From Polynucleobacter tropicus (GTDB taxonomy: Bacteria; Pseudomonadota; Gammaproteobacteria; Burkholderiales; Burkholderiaceae): DNA of 64,000 nucleotides. Shown here piece after piece: positions 9,283 to 18,759 of the stretch (position 1 is the first letter of the stretch; each line of letters begins with the position of its first letter). Below the pieces are notes generated by a model. That model ran no database searches. It saw only the letters and a program-made list of their open reading frames with translations, and had not been told where the DNA came from. The translations under genes and the position numbers were made by a program. The stretch is taken from assembly GCF_013307225.1 (NCBI RefSeq), contig NZ_CP028942.1:1116001-1180000 (forward strand), read 5' to 3'.

Positions 9283-10386
9283 TTAGGTCAAGCTGGTATC
9301 GATGACACGGCGCGGCGCATCCAGATAGTCTCGGGACTGCATCTCAATCAGGCGGGAGACCGTTCTGGAGAATTCAGCGGTGATTTGGCCTTCTGTATAC
9401 AAATCCGTTGCAGGCACCTCAGCAGATATGATCAACTTGATTTTATGGTCATACAAAACGTCAATTAACCAGATAAATCGACGTGCTTCATTGGTCATTT
9501 TGGGAGGCATATATGGAACCCCAGACAAGATGACCGTATGAAATTGATTGGCGATTTCTAAATAATCATTCTGAGAACGCGGGCCACAACATAGGGTCTG
9601 GAAATCGAACCACACGACACCATCCACCATATGCAATGGTCGCAGTTCACGAGACTCAATATGTAAGACGGGATTGCGCACCTCTTTTTGATTACCAATC
9701 AGTGTTTGGAACATCTGCCCTAAAGTAGCTTGGGTTTCAGCATTCACAGGAGTGAGATAGGCCTCCACTTGCGCCATCTGAACCTGGCGATAATCATTTC
9801 CAGCATCCACATTCAGAACATCCAGTTTTTCTTCAAGCAACTTAATTGCCGGAATCAAGCGATCGCGATGTAAGCCGTTAGGATAAAGTTGATCGGGTCT
9901 GTAATTAGAGGTCATCACAAACTGCACGCGATCAGCAAATAATGCATTGAGTAAGCGATACAGAATCATCGCATCAGCAATGTCATTAATATGGAACTCA
10001 TCAAAGCAAATCAAACGGTACCGTTTGGCGATACGCTTAGAAAGCTCATCTAAAGGATCCGATAAACCCGAGAGTTCATGTAATTCACGGTGCACTTCTC
10101 GCATAAATTCATGGAAATGAATACGAATCTTTTTTTCCAAGGGAGAGGCAGCATAAAAACAGTCCATTAAGAAAGACTTGCCACGCCCTACTCCACCCCA
10201 AAGGTATAAGCCTCTTGGGAGAGTTGGTTTAAATAATTTCTTTTTGAGATTGTTGCTACGGATTTCCTTATAGGCAATCCATTCATCTTCGCATTTTTGC
10301 AAACGCTCAACAGCACGAAGCTGCGCGGGATCACTTTGATACCCGCGCGCTTTTAACTCCTGCTGGTAAAACTCAATGGTTTTCAA
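9283..10386 (-). CDS. zapE: Cell division protein ZapE (AFG1-family ATPase)
   Basis: A 367-residue AAA-type ATPase with Walker A GGVGRGKSFLMD near residue 65 and Walker B LICFDEFHIND near residue 150. E. coli ZapE associates with FtsZ rings; the family is related to mitochondrial AFG1. The only start that fits the family length is a TTG directly after the lpd stop codon (TAATTG), with no visible ribosome site. This suggests translation by coupling to lpd. Confidence 0.88.
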   Translation of the reverse strand: MKTIEFYQQELKARGYQSDPAQLRAVERLQKCEDEWIAYKEIRSNNLKKKLFKPTLPRGLYLWGGVGRGKSFLMDCFYAASPLEKKIRIHFHEFMREVHRELHELSGLSDPLDELSKRIAKRYRLICFDEFHINDIADAMILYRLLNALFADRVQFVMTSNYRPDQLYPNGLHRDRLIPAIKLLEEKLDVLNVDAGNDYRQVQMAQVEAYLTPVNAETQATLGQMFQTLIGNQKEVRNPVLHIESRELRPLHMVDGVVWFDFQTLCCGPRSQNDYLEIANQFHTVILSGVPYMPPKMTNEARRFIWLIDVLYDHKIKLIISAEVPATDLYTEGQITAEFSRTVSRLIEMQSRDYLDAPRRVIDTSLT

Positions 10387-11823
10387 TTACATATTTAGTG
10401 CGCGTTGATCTGTCGCCAATGCTGCTTCGCGTACCACCTCCGACAAGCTTGGATGTGGATGACAGATGCGTGCAATATCTTCAGCTGCCGCCTTGAACTC
10501 CATTGCAACCGCTGCTTCAGCAATTAAGTCTGAGGCATTTGGTCCAATGATGTGAACACCAAGAATTTCATCGGTTTTCGCATCAGCCAATACTTTGACA
10601 AAACCATCGGAGCGACCCATACCCAAAGCACGACCGTTAGCCATAAATGGGAACTGACCAGCCTTATAGGCAATACCAGCTTCTTTAAGGGCCTGTTCTG
10701 TTTTACCAACCCAAGCGATTTCTGGATCGGTATAGATTACCCAAGGAATGCAGTTGTAATCAATATGTGGTTTCTGACCAGCAATCACCTCAGCAGCCAA
10801 GACACCCTCGTCTTCCGCTTTGTGAGCCAACATTGGTCCGCGAACTACGTCACCTACGGCATATACGCCGGCCGCAGTTGTTGCGCAAGTATGGTCATCA
10901 ATTGGAATAAAGCCGCGCTCATCTACTTTGAGACCAATCTTATCCAGGCCCAATTTGTCGGTATTTGGTACGCGACCAACTGAAACGATTAAGCGATCAC
11001 ATTCCAATTTGGCAGCTTTACCAGCGCTGTCGGTGTAATTAACTACCACACCTTTTTTGTCCGCTTTCACATCACCAATCTTTACGCCCATGTTGATGTT
11101 CAAGCCCTGCTTAGTGAAAAGCTTTTGAGCTTCTTTAGCAATGCTGACATCGCAAGCAGCCAAGAATGAAGGCAATGCTTCGAGCACAGTGACTTCAGAG
11201 CCAAGACGACGCCAAACGGAGCCGAGCTCAAGCCCAATAACGCCTGCACCAATTACACCCAATTTCTTAGGTACTGATTCAAACTTCAATGCACCTTCGT
11301 TGTCGCAAATTAATACGTTATCTACTGGCAAGCCTGGTAAATGACGCGCTTTAGAACCAGTCGCAATAATGACGTTTTTTGCAGTAACTGTTTCTTTATC
11401 TTTCCCATCAATCTTGACTTGATATCCGTCAGCGCCCTTACCTTCAAATGAAGCATGACCCTTTAACAAAGTAATTTTGTTTTTGCGGAACAAGAATTGA
11501 ATGCCACCAGTCATTTTGGTGACGATGTCATCTTTGCGTTGAACCATCTTTTTAGAATCAATGCTGACAGAGCCAACCTTGATGCCATGGTCTGCAGCGT
11601 GATGACCAATCTTCTCGAACTCTTCAGATGAGGCTAATAAAGCCTTAGAGGGAATACAGCCGACATTCAAGCAGGTACCACCTAAGCGTGGCTCACCCTT
11701 TGGATCATCATAGGCATTGGATTCAGCACAGGCAACCTTGAAGCCTAATTGCGCCGCACGAATAGCAGCGATGTAGCCACCAGGGCCACCGCCGATTACT
11801 AGTACATCAAAAGCTTGACTCAT
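10387..11823 (-). CDS. lpdA: Dihydrolipoyl dehydrogenase (E3) of the 2-oxoglutarate dehydrogenase complex
   Basis: A 478-residue flavoprotein disulfide reductase that reoxidises dihydrolipoyl groups of SucB using NAD. FAD-binding [16 protein letters not shown] is at the N-terminus, the redox disulfide is C51/C56 in [13 protein letters not shown], the NAD fold is [14 protein letters not shown], and the His-Glu dyad sits in [14 protein letters not shown] near the C-terminus. Third gene of sucA-sucB-lpd, 12 bases after sucB. Confidence 0.95.
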   Translation of the reverse strand: MSQAFDVLVIGGGPGGYIAAIRAAQLGFKVACAESNAYDDPKGEPRLGGTCLNVGCIPSKALLASSEEFEKIGHHAADHGIKVGSVSIDSKKMVQRKDDIVTKMTGGIQFLFRKNKITLLKGHASFEGKGADGYQVKIDGKDKETVTAKNVIIATGSKARHLPGLPVDNVLICDNEGALKFESVPKKLGVIGAGVIGLELGSVWRRLGSEVTVLEALPSFLAACDVSIAKEAQKLFTKQGLNINMGVKIGDVKADKKGVVVNYTDSAGKAAKLECDRLIVSVGRVPNTDKLGLDKIGLKVDERGFIPIDDHTCATTAAGVYAVGDVVRGPMLAHKAEDEGVLAAEVIAGQKPHIDYNCIPWVIYTDPEIAWVGKTEQALKEAGIAYKAGQFPFMANGRALGMGRSDGFVKVLADAKTDEILGVHIIGPNASDLIAEAAVAMEFKAAAEDIARICHPHPSLSEVVREAALATDQRALNM

Positions 11824-11835
11824 GATTCCCCCTTC

Positions 11836-13032
11836 TTACAAATCAAGGAGGAGACGTGAAGGATCTTCTAACGCATCCTTCATAGCAACCAAGCCAAGTA
11901 CTGCCTCGCGACCATCAATGATGCGGTGGTCATAAGACAAAGCGAGATAGTTAATTGGACGAACAACTACTTGTCCATTTTCAACTACTGCACGATCCTT
12001 AGTCGCATGGATACCCAAGATTGCAGACTGTGGAGGATTAATAATTGGGGTAGAGAGCATAGAGCCGAACACACCACCGTTAGAGATGGAGAATGTACCG
12101 CCAGTCAACTCTTCAATCGATAACTTACCTTCGCGTGCTTTCACACCAAATTCAGCAATCTTCTTCTCGATATCAGCCAAGTTCATTTGATCAACATCAC
12201 GCAAGATTGGCACTACTAAGCCGCGTGGTGAGCTAACAGCGATACCAATATCAAAGTAGCCGTGGTAAACGATGTCGTTACCATCAACAGACGCATTCAG
12301 TAATGGGAATTTCTTCAGTGCATGTGTAGCTGCTTTAACGAAGAAAGACATGAAGCCGAGTTTTACGCCATGAGTCTTTTCAAATTGATCTTTGTATTTA
12401 TTACGTAATGCAATTACTGGGCCCATATTGACTTCATTGAATGTAGTCAAAATCGCATTGTTTGCTTGTGACTCGAGCAAACGCTCTGCAATACGAGCAC
12501 GCAAGCGGCTCATTGGCACACGCTCTTCAGGACGATCACCTGTTGGGATTGGTGCACTTGGCAATGCAGCGGATTTAGCGCCGCCAGCAGAAGCATTTAA
12601 CGCATCGCCCTTAGTGATACGACCATCACGACCTGAACCAGCAACCTGACCTGCATCCACATTCTTTTCAGCAAGAATTTTTGCTGCTGAAGGAGAAGCG
12701 ACTGCGCCAGTAGCCTTAGCGGGAGCAGCTGCTTTTGCAGGTGCCGCAGCTGGGGCTGCTGCTGCAGCGGCTGGGGCAGCTGATGCAACAGCGGTGCTAT
12801 CAATCTTTGCAATCAACTGATCAGCTACAACTGTGCCACCATCAGCAACTACGATTTCTGTCAATACGCCAGCTGACGGTGCAGGCACTTCGAGAACAAC
12901 TTTATCTGTTTCGATTTCGATCAAAATTTCATCTTGACCGACTGCGTCACCGACCTTCTTTTTCCATTGCAACAATGTTGCTTCAGCAACTGACTCGGAG
13001 AGTTGTGGAACTTTAACTTCGAAAATAGCCAT
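11836..13032 (-). CDS. sucB: Dihydrolipoyllysine succinyltransferase (E2)
   Basis: A 398-residue E2 subunit. The lipoyl domain (residues 1-78) carries the lipoylated lysine K44 in [12 protein letters not shown] long Ala/Pro linker follows, then a peripheral subunit-binding domain ([14 protein letters not shown]) and the catalytic domain ending in the active-site [12 protein letters not shown]. It transfers succinyl to CoA in the TCA cycle. Located 48 bases after sucA. Confidence 0.95.
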   Translation of the reverse strand: MAIFEVKVPQLSESVAEATLLQWKKKVGDAVGQDEILIEIETDKVVLEVPAPSAGVLTEIVVADGGTVVADQLIAKIDSTAVASAAPAAAAAAPAAAPAKAAAPAKATGAVASPSAAKILAEKNVDAGQVAGSGRDGRITKGDALNASAGGAKSAALPSAPIPTGDRPEERVPMSRLRARIAERLLESQANNAILTTFNEVNMGPVIALRNKYKDQFEKTHGVKLGFMSFFVKAATHALKKFPLLNASVDGNDIVYHGYFDIGIAVSSPRGLVVPILRDVDQMNLADIEKKIAEFGVKAREGKLSIEELTGGTFSISNGGVFGSMLSTPIINPPQSAILGIHATKDRAVVENGQVVVRPINYLALSYDHRIIDGREAVLGLVAMKDALEDPSRLLLDL

Positions 13033-13080
13033 GATTAATCCTGTTTATCTGTATGTATATGAGTATTGGTTTGCGATTGA

Positions 13081-15936
13081 TTATTTGGTAATCACATAAC
13101 CCTTTAATTTGGCAAATGCCGCGTTGAGAAGAGACTTCTGCTGCTCTTGGTGCAAATGGGCATATCCACAAGCAGGAGAAGCAGATGCAGGACGTCCCGC
13201 ATATGCCAACTTCATACCATCAGACATGTTTTCCAAAATGTTGTGTTGTACAAAGAACCACGCGCCTTGGTTTTGTGGCTCATCCTGACACCAAACAACC
13301 TCTTCCAACTTTGGATACTTCTTCAACTCGGAAGCCAAAGCCTTGTGCGGGAATGGATACAACTGTTCAACACGAATAATCGCAACATCAGTCGCTTTCT
13401 TTTCAGCGCGCTGTTTAACTAAGTCGTAATACACCTTGCCAGAACAAGCGACTAAACGAGTTACTTGTTTGGCGTCGATTGTTTCATCACGCTCGCCGAT
13501 TACCGTCTGGAAACCACCCTTCGTAAATTCAGAGAGTGGAGACGCAGCATCTTTATTACGCAATAAGGATTTTGGTGTAAACAAAATCAGTGGCTTGCGG
13601 AACTGACGAATCATTTGACGACGCAGCACATGGAAAATTTGTGATGCGGTTGTCGGCTGAATAACCTGCATATTAGTATCGGCACATAACTGCATAAAGC
13701 GCTCTAAACGTGCAGATGAGTGCTCTGGACCTTGACCTTCGTAACCATGCGGCAACATCATGACCAAGCCGTTTGCACGACCCCACTTCACTTCGCCTGA
13801 AGCGATGAACTGGTCAATCACAACCTGCGCACCGTTTGCAAAGTCACCGAACTGAGCTTCCCAAATGGTTAAGGTATTTGGCTCTGCCGCTGCATAACCG
13901 TATTCAAAACCAAGAACCGCCTCTTCAGAAAGAATGGAGTCAATCACCACAAATGGTGCCTGGTCTTTAGTTACATGCTGCAAGGCTACATAGGTACCGG
14001 TATCCCATTTCTCACGATTTTGATCATGAAGAACTGCATGACGGTGGGTAAATGTGCCACGACCGCTATCCTCACCAGACAAGCGAACTGGATAGCCGCT
14101 AGCAACAAGCGAGGCAAAAGCCATGTGCTCACCCATACCCCAGTCAACATTAATTTCACCACGACCCATTGCCGCACGATCGTTATAAACCTTCGCGACT
14201 AATGGATGGGCTTTAAAGTTTTCTGGAACAGTCGAAATCTTCTCAGATAAGCGCTTCCATTCTGTTAAAGGGATAGCAGTATCAGCTTCGTCCGTCCATT
14301 TCTTACCGAGGAATGGCGCCCAATCCACAGCAAACTTACCTTTGAAGTTACTGAGAACTGGATCAGATGTCTGCTTACCTTCATCCATGGCGGCGCGGTA
14401 CTCTTTGACCATCAAATCGCCAGTACCAGCAGGCAATACACCCTGAGCCTCTAACTTGTCTGCGTATAGCTTACGTGTACCAGGGTGTGCGGCAATAATT
14501 TTGTACATCAAAGGCTGTGTCATTGCGGGCGTATCTTGCTCGTTGTGACCCAACTTACGGAAACAAATGATGTCGATTGCTACATCTTTATGAAACTTGG
14601 TGCGGAACTCAACAGCCAACTTGGTTGCCAGCACTACAGCCTCTGGATCATCACCATTTACGTGCAATACAGGGGCATCAACAATCTTCATGATGTCTGT
14701 ACAGTACAAACTAGAACGCAAATCGCGTGGATCAGATGTAGTGAATCCAATCTGGTTATTAATCACGATGTGAACCGTGCCACCAGTAGAATAACCACGA
14801 ACCTCGGACATTGCCAAAGTTTCTTGCATTACACCCTGACCCGCAATCGCAGCATCACCGTGCACCAGAACTGGCATCACCTGCTCACCCAACATATCAC
14901 CACGACGCTCCATACGGGCACGTGCTGAACCTTCAACTACTGGGTTAACGATCTCAAGGTGAGATGGATTAAATGCTAGCGACAAATGAACTGGGCCGCC
15001 CGGAGTAGAAATATCGCTCGAGAAACCTTGGTGATACTTCACGTCACCAGCAGGCAATGTCTCAGGACCTTTGTGCTCGAACTCAGCAAACAAATCTTTA
15101 GGCATCTTGCCCAAGGTGTTCACCAAAACGTTAAGACGACCACGGTGAGCCATGCCAATCACAATCTCTTGCACACCCTTACTACCAGAATCACGAATTA
15201 ACTCGTCCATACAGGCGATAAAGCTTTCGCCACCCTCTAGAGAGAAGCGCTTTTGACCAACATATTTAGCTTGGAGATAACGCTCTAGGCCCTCGGCTGC
15301 TGTAAGGCGATCCAAGATTTGACGCTTCTCTTCTACATTAAAGCGCGCAGTGGAACGAATTGATTCCAACTTCTCTTGCCACCACTTCTTAATTTTTTGA
15401 TCGGCAATAAACATGAACTCGGCGCCAATCGTGCCGCAGTAAGTCTCGCGCAATGCTTGCAGCAAATCGCGCAAGGACATTTCTGACTTACCAAAGAATG
15501 TATTGCTTGTATTGAAGACGATATCCATATCGCCATCAGTAAAGCCATAGAAAGCGGGATCTAACTCAGGAATATCCTGGCGCTCTGTCCGCTTCAATGG
15601 ATCAATATTGGCCCAGCGATTACCGACGTTTCGATACGCCGCAATTAATTGCTGAACCGCAACGCGTTTACGTCCCAACTCGGAATCAGCAGAATCCGAA
15701 ATCGTTCTAATCGGACCTTGTTTAGCGCGCTCAGCAAATGAGGCAACAATAGGTCCGTGAGCAATATCGGTTCGCGATGAACCATCGACTGCTGGAACTT
15801 GTTTCACGTTATCAAAATAGTCTCGCCAGTGATCCGCTACAGAAGCGGGATCGTGCAAGTAAGATTCGTAGAGTTCTTCTACGTAGGGGGCGTTTCCGCC
15901 GAAGAGATAGGAATTATCTCTTTGGTCCTGCATCAT
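13081..15936 (-). CDS. sucA: 2-oxoglutarate dehydrogenase E1 component
   Basis: A thiamine diphosphate enzyme of about 951 residues. The N-terminal SYLFGGNAPYVEELYESYL is the E2-binding segment; IGMAHRGRLNVLVN and the GDAAIAGQGVMQE block belong to the thiamine site; EDSGRGTFTHRHAVLHD belongs to the transketolase-like domain. An in-frame GTG lies at 15945, but AAAGGTGAG sits just upstream of two ATGs at 15936 and 15933, so I place the start at 15936. First gene of sucA-sucB-lpd, divergent from the HTH regulator. Confidence 0.95.
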   Translation of the reverse strand: MMQDQRDNSYLFGGNAPYVEELYESYLHDPASVADHWRDYFDNVKQVPAVDGSSRTDIAHGPIVASFAERAKQGPIRTISDSADSELGRKRVAVQQLIAAYRNVGNRWANIDPLKRTERQDIPELDPAFYGFTDGDMDIVFNTSNTFFGKSEMSLRDLLQALRETYCGTIGAEFMFIADQKIKKWWQEKLESIRSTARFNVEEKRQILDRLTAAEGLERYLQAKYVGQKRFSLEGGESFIACMDELIRDSGSKGVQEIVIGMAHRGRLNVLVNTLGKMPKDLFAEFEHKGPETLPAGDVKYHQGFSSDISTPGGPVHLSLAFNPSHLEIVNPVVEGSARARMERRGDMLGEQVMPVLVHGDAAIAGQGVMQETLAMSEVRGYSTGGTVHIVINNQIGFTTSDPRDLRSSLYCTDIMKIVDAPVLHVNGDDPEAVVLATKLAVEFRTKFHKDVAIDIICFRKLGHNEQDTPAMTQPLMYKIIAAHPGTRKLYADKLEAQGVLPAGTGDLMVKEYRAAMDEGKQTSDPVLSNFKGKFAVDWAPFLGKKWTDEADTAIPLTEWKRLSEKISTVPENFKAHPLVAKVYNDRAAMGRGEINVDWGMGEHMAFASLVASGYPVRLSGEDSGRGTFTHRHAVLHDQNREKWDTGTYVALQHVTKDQAPFVVIDSILSEEAVLGFEYGYAAAEPNTLTIWEAQFGDFANGAQVVIDQFIASGEVKWGRANGLVMMLPHGYEGQGPEHSSARLERFMQLCADTNMQVIQPTTASQIFHVLRRQMIRQFRKPLILFTPKSLLRNKDAASPLSEFTKGGFQTVIGERDETIDAKQVTRLVACSGKVYYDLVKQRAEKKATDVAIIRVEQLYPFPHKALASELKKYPKLEEVVWCQDEPQNQGAWFFVQHNILENMSDGMKLAYAGRPASASPACGYAHLHQEQQKSLLNAAFAKLKGYVITK

Positions 15937-16237
15937 GATGCTCACCTTTCATCGGGTTTCCCGAATAAAAACTGTGGTTATAACCATCCGTTACACGGCT
16001 GTACCGCTTCACGAATTGCTCTGTGCAAATACTGGTACTACGACAGTAATTTAACACGAGTGACCATACGTATATAAAGGGCTTTCCCTGATTTCATGGG
16101 ATTTGGGGGTATATCCCTATAAAGAGAAACTGAATAAGAAATTTCCTACCGCTCTTTCAATATATACGGACAGATTCCAACGAAATTCGTTTTTATTCTC
16201 TAAATCTTCAAATGAATTAATGAAATCAAGGGAGAAT
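15937..16237. promoter_or_regulatory. Divergent upstream region of sucA and the HTH regulator gene
   Basis: About 300 bases without a convincing gene. A frame open from 16103 joins the regulator ORF but lacks a ribosome site and has no recognisable protein signature. A perfect 12-bp palindrome, TGGTTATAACCA, lies at 15975-15986, 40 bases before the sucA start, and is a candidate operator. I cannot place -35 and -10 boxes with confidence on either strand. Confidence 0.5.
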
Positions 16238-16936
16238 ATGAAAGCAATTACGCCAGAAATGGAATATCTAAGCACTAGACAAAGCGCCAAAGTATTGCAA
16301 GTTTCACTGGGAACCGTACAAAAAATGGTTGAATTAGGTGAATTAATCGCCTGGAAGACCCGCGGCGGACATAGGCGCATATTGGCAAGCTCCTTGGAGC
16401 AGCAATTACAAAGGCGCAAACGGGCTATGCGCCAGAAAAGCACCCAACATTGCGTTGCCATGGGAATCTTTCGCCGAACTGAAAATAGCGTGGCGCTTTT
16501 GGAGGCTATTCAAGACTGGCAACTCAAAGTCGAAATGGAGGTTGCAGTAGACAGCCTAGAAGGCCTAATGAAGGCGGTATCCATTGCACCCGATCTAATC
16601 TTTCTAGATGCACTGATTCCTCCTGTAGAGCAAGTTCATTTGATACATTATTTGAGCAAAAACAAGGACACACAGCGCATTCCTATACTGGTAGATGAAG
16701 GTTTTATTAAGCTGCATCCAGGAGTGGTCACCCTAGCTGATGAAAACGCTGGGACTCGATCTAGCGTTCCGGAGGAACTCAAAGAAGAGTTGGAAAATGG
16801 CTTAATTGAGCTTAATCCATTAATTATTGGCTACCCAGCCACTGACCCAGAAATGGATGCGGCACTTAACCCTGATAACCGACATGAATTGCTCGAACCC
16901 CTCTTTTTGGAGGCCCTATCGAGGAAGTGCTTTTAA
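16238..16936 (+). CDS. Excisionase/MerR-like HTH protein with a receiver-like domain
   Basis: About 232 residues from the ATG at 16238, chosen because AAGGGAG is 3 bases upstream; the frame is open from 16103. The N-terminal DNA-binding part reads YLSTRQSAKVLQVSLGTVQ and WKTRGGHRRI, typical of excisionase-type winged helices that read a promoter or attachment site. The middle (PDLIFLDALIPPVEQ, then RIPILV) resembles a response-regulator receiver with a possible phospho-acceptor aspartate. No phage genes are nearby, so a regulatory role is more likely than excision. Divergent from sucA; the target is unknown. Confidence 0.72.
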   Translation: MKAITPEMEYLSTRQSAKVLQVSLGTVQKMVELGELIAWKTRGGHRRILASSLEQQLQRRKRAMRQKSTQHCVAMGIFRRTENSVALLEAIQDWQLKVEMEVAVDSLEGLMKAVSIAPDLIFLDALIPPVEQVHLIHYLSKNKDTQRIPILVDEGFIKLHPGVVTLADENAGTRSSVPEELKEELENGLIELNPLIIGYPATDPEMDAALNPDNRHELLEPLFLEALSRKCF

Positions 16937-16946
16937 GGAGTCCAAT

Positions 16947-16973
16947 AAAAAAGGCCACAGATGTGGCCTTTTT
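16947..16973. terminator. Bidirectional intrinsic terminator
   Basis: Stem GGCCACA at 16953-16959 pairs with TGTGGCC at 16962-16968, with A-tract upstream and T-tract downstream. It separates the HTH gene from the convergent H-NS-like gene. Confidence 0.85.
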
Positions 16974-16997
16974 GAATAACTGAATTAAATCAACAAG

Positions 16998-17282
16998 TTA
17001 GATAAGGTAATTGCTACGATCTCTACCCTCTATCCATTTAGGAGCCTTGCCACGACCGGTCCAGGTTTCACCGGTTGAGGGGTTACGATATTTTGGAGCC
17101 ACCTTACCACCTGCGCTTTTGCCACCCGCCTTACGACTAAATAGGTCTGAAGCTGACAAGCCATACTGCTCAATAATGAGCTTAGCCTTAGCAATTCCAT
17201 CCGCTTTTTCACGGGCAATCGCCTCTTTAATCTGCTTATCTAATTGCTCGCGCTGAGCCAATAGTTCTTTGTACGAAGACAT
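16998..17282 (-). CDS. H-NS family nucleoid protein (short form)
   Basis: A 94-residue H-NS-like protein. The first half is helical and charged (LAQREQLDKQIKEAIAREKAD), suited to dimerisation; the C-terminal half holds the AT-hook-like DNA-binding motif NPSTGETWTGRGKAPKWI. CTGGAGAA precedes the ATG. These proteins bind AT-rich DNA and silence or structure it. The AT-rich, palindromic upstream DNA suggests autoregulation. Convergent with the HTH regulator. Confidence 0.88.
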   Translation of the reverse strand: MSSYKELLAQREQLDKQIKEAIAREKADGIAKAKLIIEQYGLSASDLFSRKAGGKSAGGKVAPKYRNPSTGETWTGRGKAPKWIEGRDRSNYLI

Positions 17283-17498
17283 TTATGGGTTTCTCCAGAT
17301 AATAAGTTATAGAAATACGCATTAATCTTGAAATACGGTATTTCAAGTAAATATTATATATAGAAAAAAGAATATGGGTAAATATTAAGAAAAATGAGGC
17401 ATTAACCTATATTTATCATGGGTTTATGTTTATCAATAATAATCAAATAAACATAATGATGATAAATAATATTATTAATTAAACTATAAAAGAATAAA
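17283..17498. promoter_or_regulatory. AT-rich, palindrome-dense upstream region of the H-NS-like gene
   Basis: 216 bases with no gene. It contains a 21-bp perfect palindrome at 17327-17347 (arms CTTGAAATAC and GTATTTCAAG around one G). It also contains a long two-part hairpin: 17410-17419 pairs with 17459-17468, and 17424-17433 with 17447-17456, leaving a 13-base loop. A third palindrome, AATAATATTATT, is at 17465-17476. The first lies 45 bases before the H-NS start and may be an operator. Confidence 0.6.
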
Positions 17499-17918
17499 TT
17501 AACGCCTTAAAACAAAGGTGCCACTTGCCTTGGCGGTAATCTCCCCCGCCTCATTTAAAGCTACCGCTTCACAATAGTTAATCGACTTTCCCGCCTTCAG
17601 AAGCCTACCCTCCACCGTGATCTTGCCAAGACTTGGACGCAGGAAACTGGTTGTCATATCGATAGTGATGGCACCCAACTGATGATTTGAGGCAGTTCGG
17701 GCTGCTGCGCCCATGGCGAAATCCAACAAAGTCATAACCAAACCCCCGTGAGCCACATGGAAACTATTGGTGTGTTCTGCTTGCGCCACGTAACTGATTC
17801 GTGCCATTCCATTTTCCGCAAATTCCGGGATCACTCCCAAATAATGCAAAAACGGAATATCCAATCCAAAATAATTGGTTCGTTGATTGGATGAGGTCTT
17901 AGTGTTAGATGTAGTCAT
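17499..17918 (-). CDS. PaaI-type hotdog thioesterase
   Basis: A protein of about 139 residues of the 4HBT hotdog family. The signature AHGGLVMTLLDFAMGAAARTA at its centre carries the catalytic-site glycine/aspartate region of PaaI-like acyl-CoA thioesterases. The substrate is not identifiable. The ATG at 17918 is preferred over a GTG two codons upstream. It sits between tRNA-Pro and the H-NS-like gene. Confidence 0.8.
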   Translation of the reverse strand: MTTSNTKTSSNQRTNYFGLDIPFLHYLGVIPEFAENGMARISYVAQAEHTNSFHVAHGGLVMTLLDFAMGAAARTASNHQLGAITIDMTTSFLRPSLGKITVEGRLLKAGKSINYCEAVALNEAGEITAKASGTFVLRR

Positions 17919-17946
17919 ACTCACTGGGTTAACGCAATTTATTTGA

Positions 17947-18023
<77 letters not shown>

Positions 18024-18048
18024 ACGAAAGACGAAATTGTATCAGCAA

Positions 18049-18399
18049 CTACTTGGATAGAATTTGCAAGACCGCAAGCAATTCATCGCGCAAACGAAGC
18101 TCTCCGCGAGCTTCTTCAAGACGATTTCTAGCGCCAGAAATCGTAAAACCCTCTTCATAAAGCAAGGCGCGAATTTTACGAATCAAAACCACTTCGTGAT
18201 GCTGATAGTAACGGCGGTTACCACGACGCTTTTGCGGACTTAACTGAGAAAACTCTTGCTCCCAATATCGCAAGACATGCGAGCGAACGCCACAAAGATC
18301 GGCTACTTCACCAATTGTGAAATATCGCTTTGATGGTATGGGGGGAAGTTGAGAGCTCGGTAGCGCCGAGCTAGCATCAAACTCGGTTTTCTCGAGCAT
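18049..18399 (-). CDS. MerR-family transcriptional regulator
   Basis: A 116-residue regulator with an N-terminal MerR winged helix ([27 protein letters not shown], residues about 24-50) and [13 protein letters not shown] wing, followed by a helical dimerisation part. It has no cysteine cluster for metal sensing. Its start overlaps the 3' end of ihfA by 23 bases; the ihfA-merR-tRNA-Pro order is common in beta- and gamma-proteobacteria. The target is unknown. Confidence 0.85.
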   Translation of the reverse strand: MLEKTEFDASSALPSSQLPPIPSKRYFTIGEVADLCGVRSHVLRYWEQEFSQLSPQKRRGNRRYYQHHEVVLIRKIRALLYEEGFTISGARNRLEEARGELRLRDELLAVLQILSK

Positions 18400-18700
18400 G
18401 TGACTCCACTACATCTTTGAGCTTTTGACTTGCATGAAATGTCACCACACGTCTAGCAGCTATTGGAATCATCTGCCCTGTCTTTGGATTTCGGCCAGGA
18501 CGAGCCGATTTATTGCGCAACTGAAAATTTCCGAAACCAGAAATCTTCACTTCCGTACCGGACTCAAGTGATTGGCCAATACGATCAAAAAAAGCATCGA
18601 TCATATCCTTGGCTTCACGCTTATTGAGACCAACTTGATCAAAGAGCGCTTCAGAAAGCTCATTTTTCGTTACGGTATCGCTAGAATTTAATTCACTCAT
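18377..18700 (-). CDS. ihfA: Integration host factor alpha subunit
   Basis: A 107-residue DNA-bending protein of the HU/IHF family. The helical N-terminus is [21 protein letters not shown] and the beta-arm contains [20 protein letters not shown]. That carries the conserved RPGRNPKT tip with the intercalating proline. It pairs with IhfB to bend DNA by about 160 degrees. It follows pheT, the usual pheST-ihfA order. Confidence 0.94.
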   Translation of the reverse strand: MSELNSSDTVTKNELSEALFDQVGLNKREAKDMIDAFFDRIGQSLESGTEVKISGFGNFQLRNKSARPGRNPKTGQMIPIAARRVVTFHASQKLKDVVESHARENRV

Positions 18701-18759
18701 CGTCGGATTCTTTTCTGAAGTATCTCTGTATTTTTATTAGGTGTTTCGTAATAGTAAAC

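Noticed and set aside
13147..13422. Plus-strand frames inside sucA
   Set aside because: They lie wholly within the long, well-supported sucA frame and show no domain.
16103..16237. N-terminal extension of the HTH gene
   Set aside because: The strong ribosome site at 16228-16234 points to the ATG at 16238, and the extension lacks recognisable sequence.
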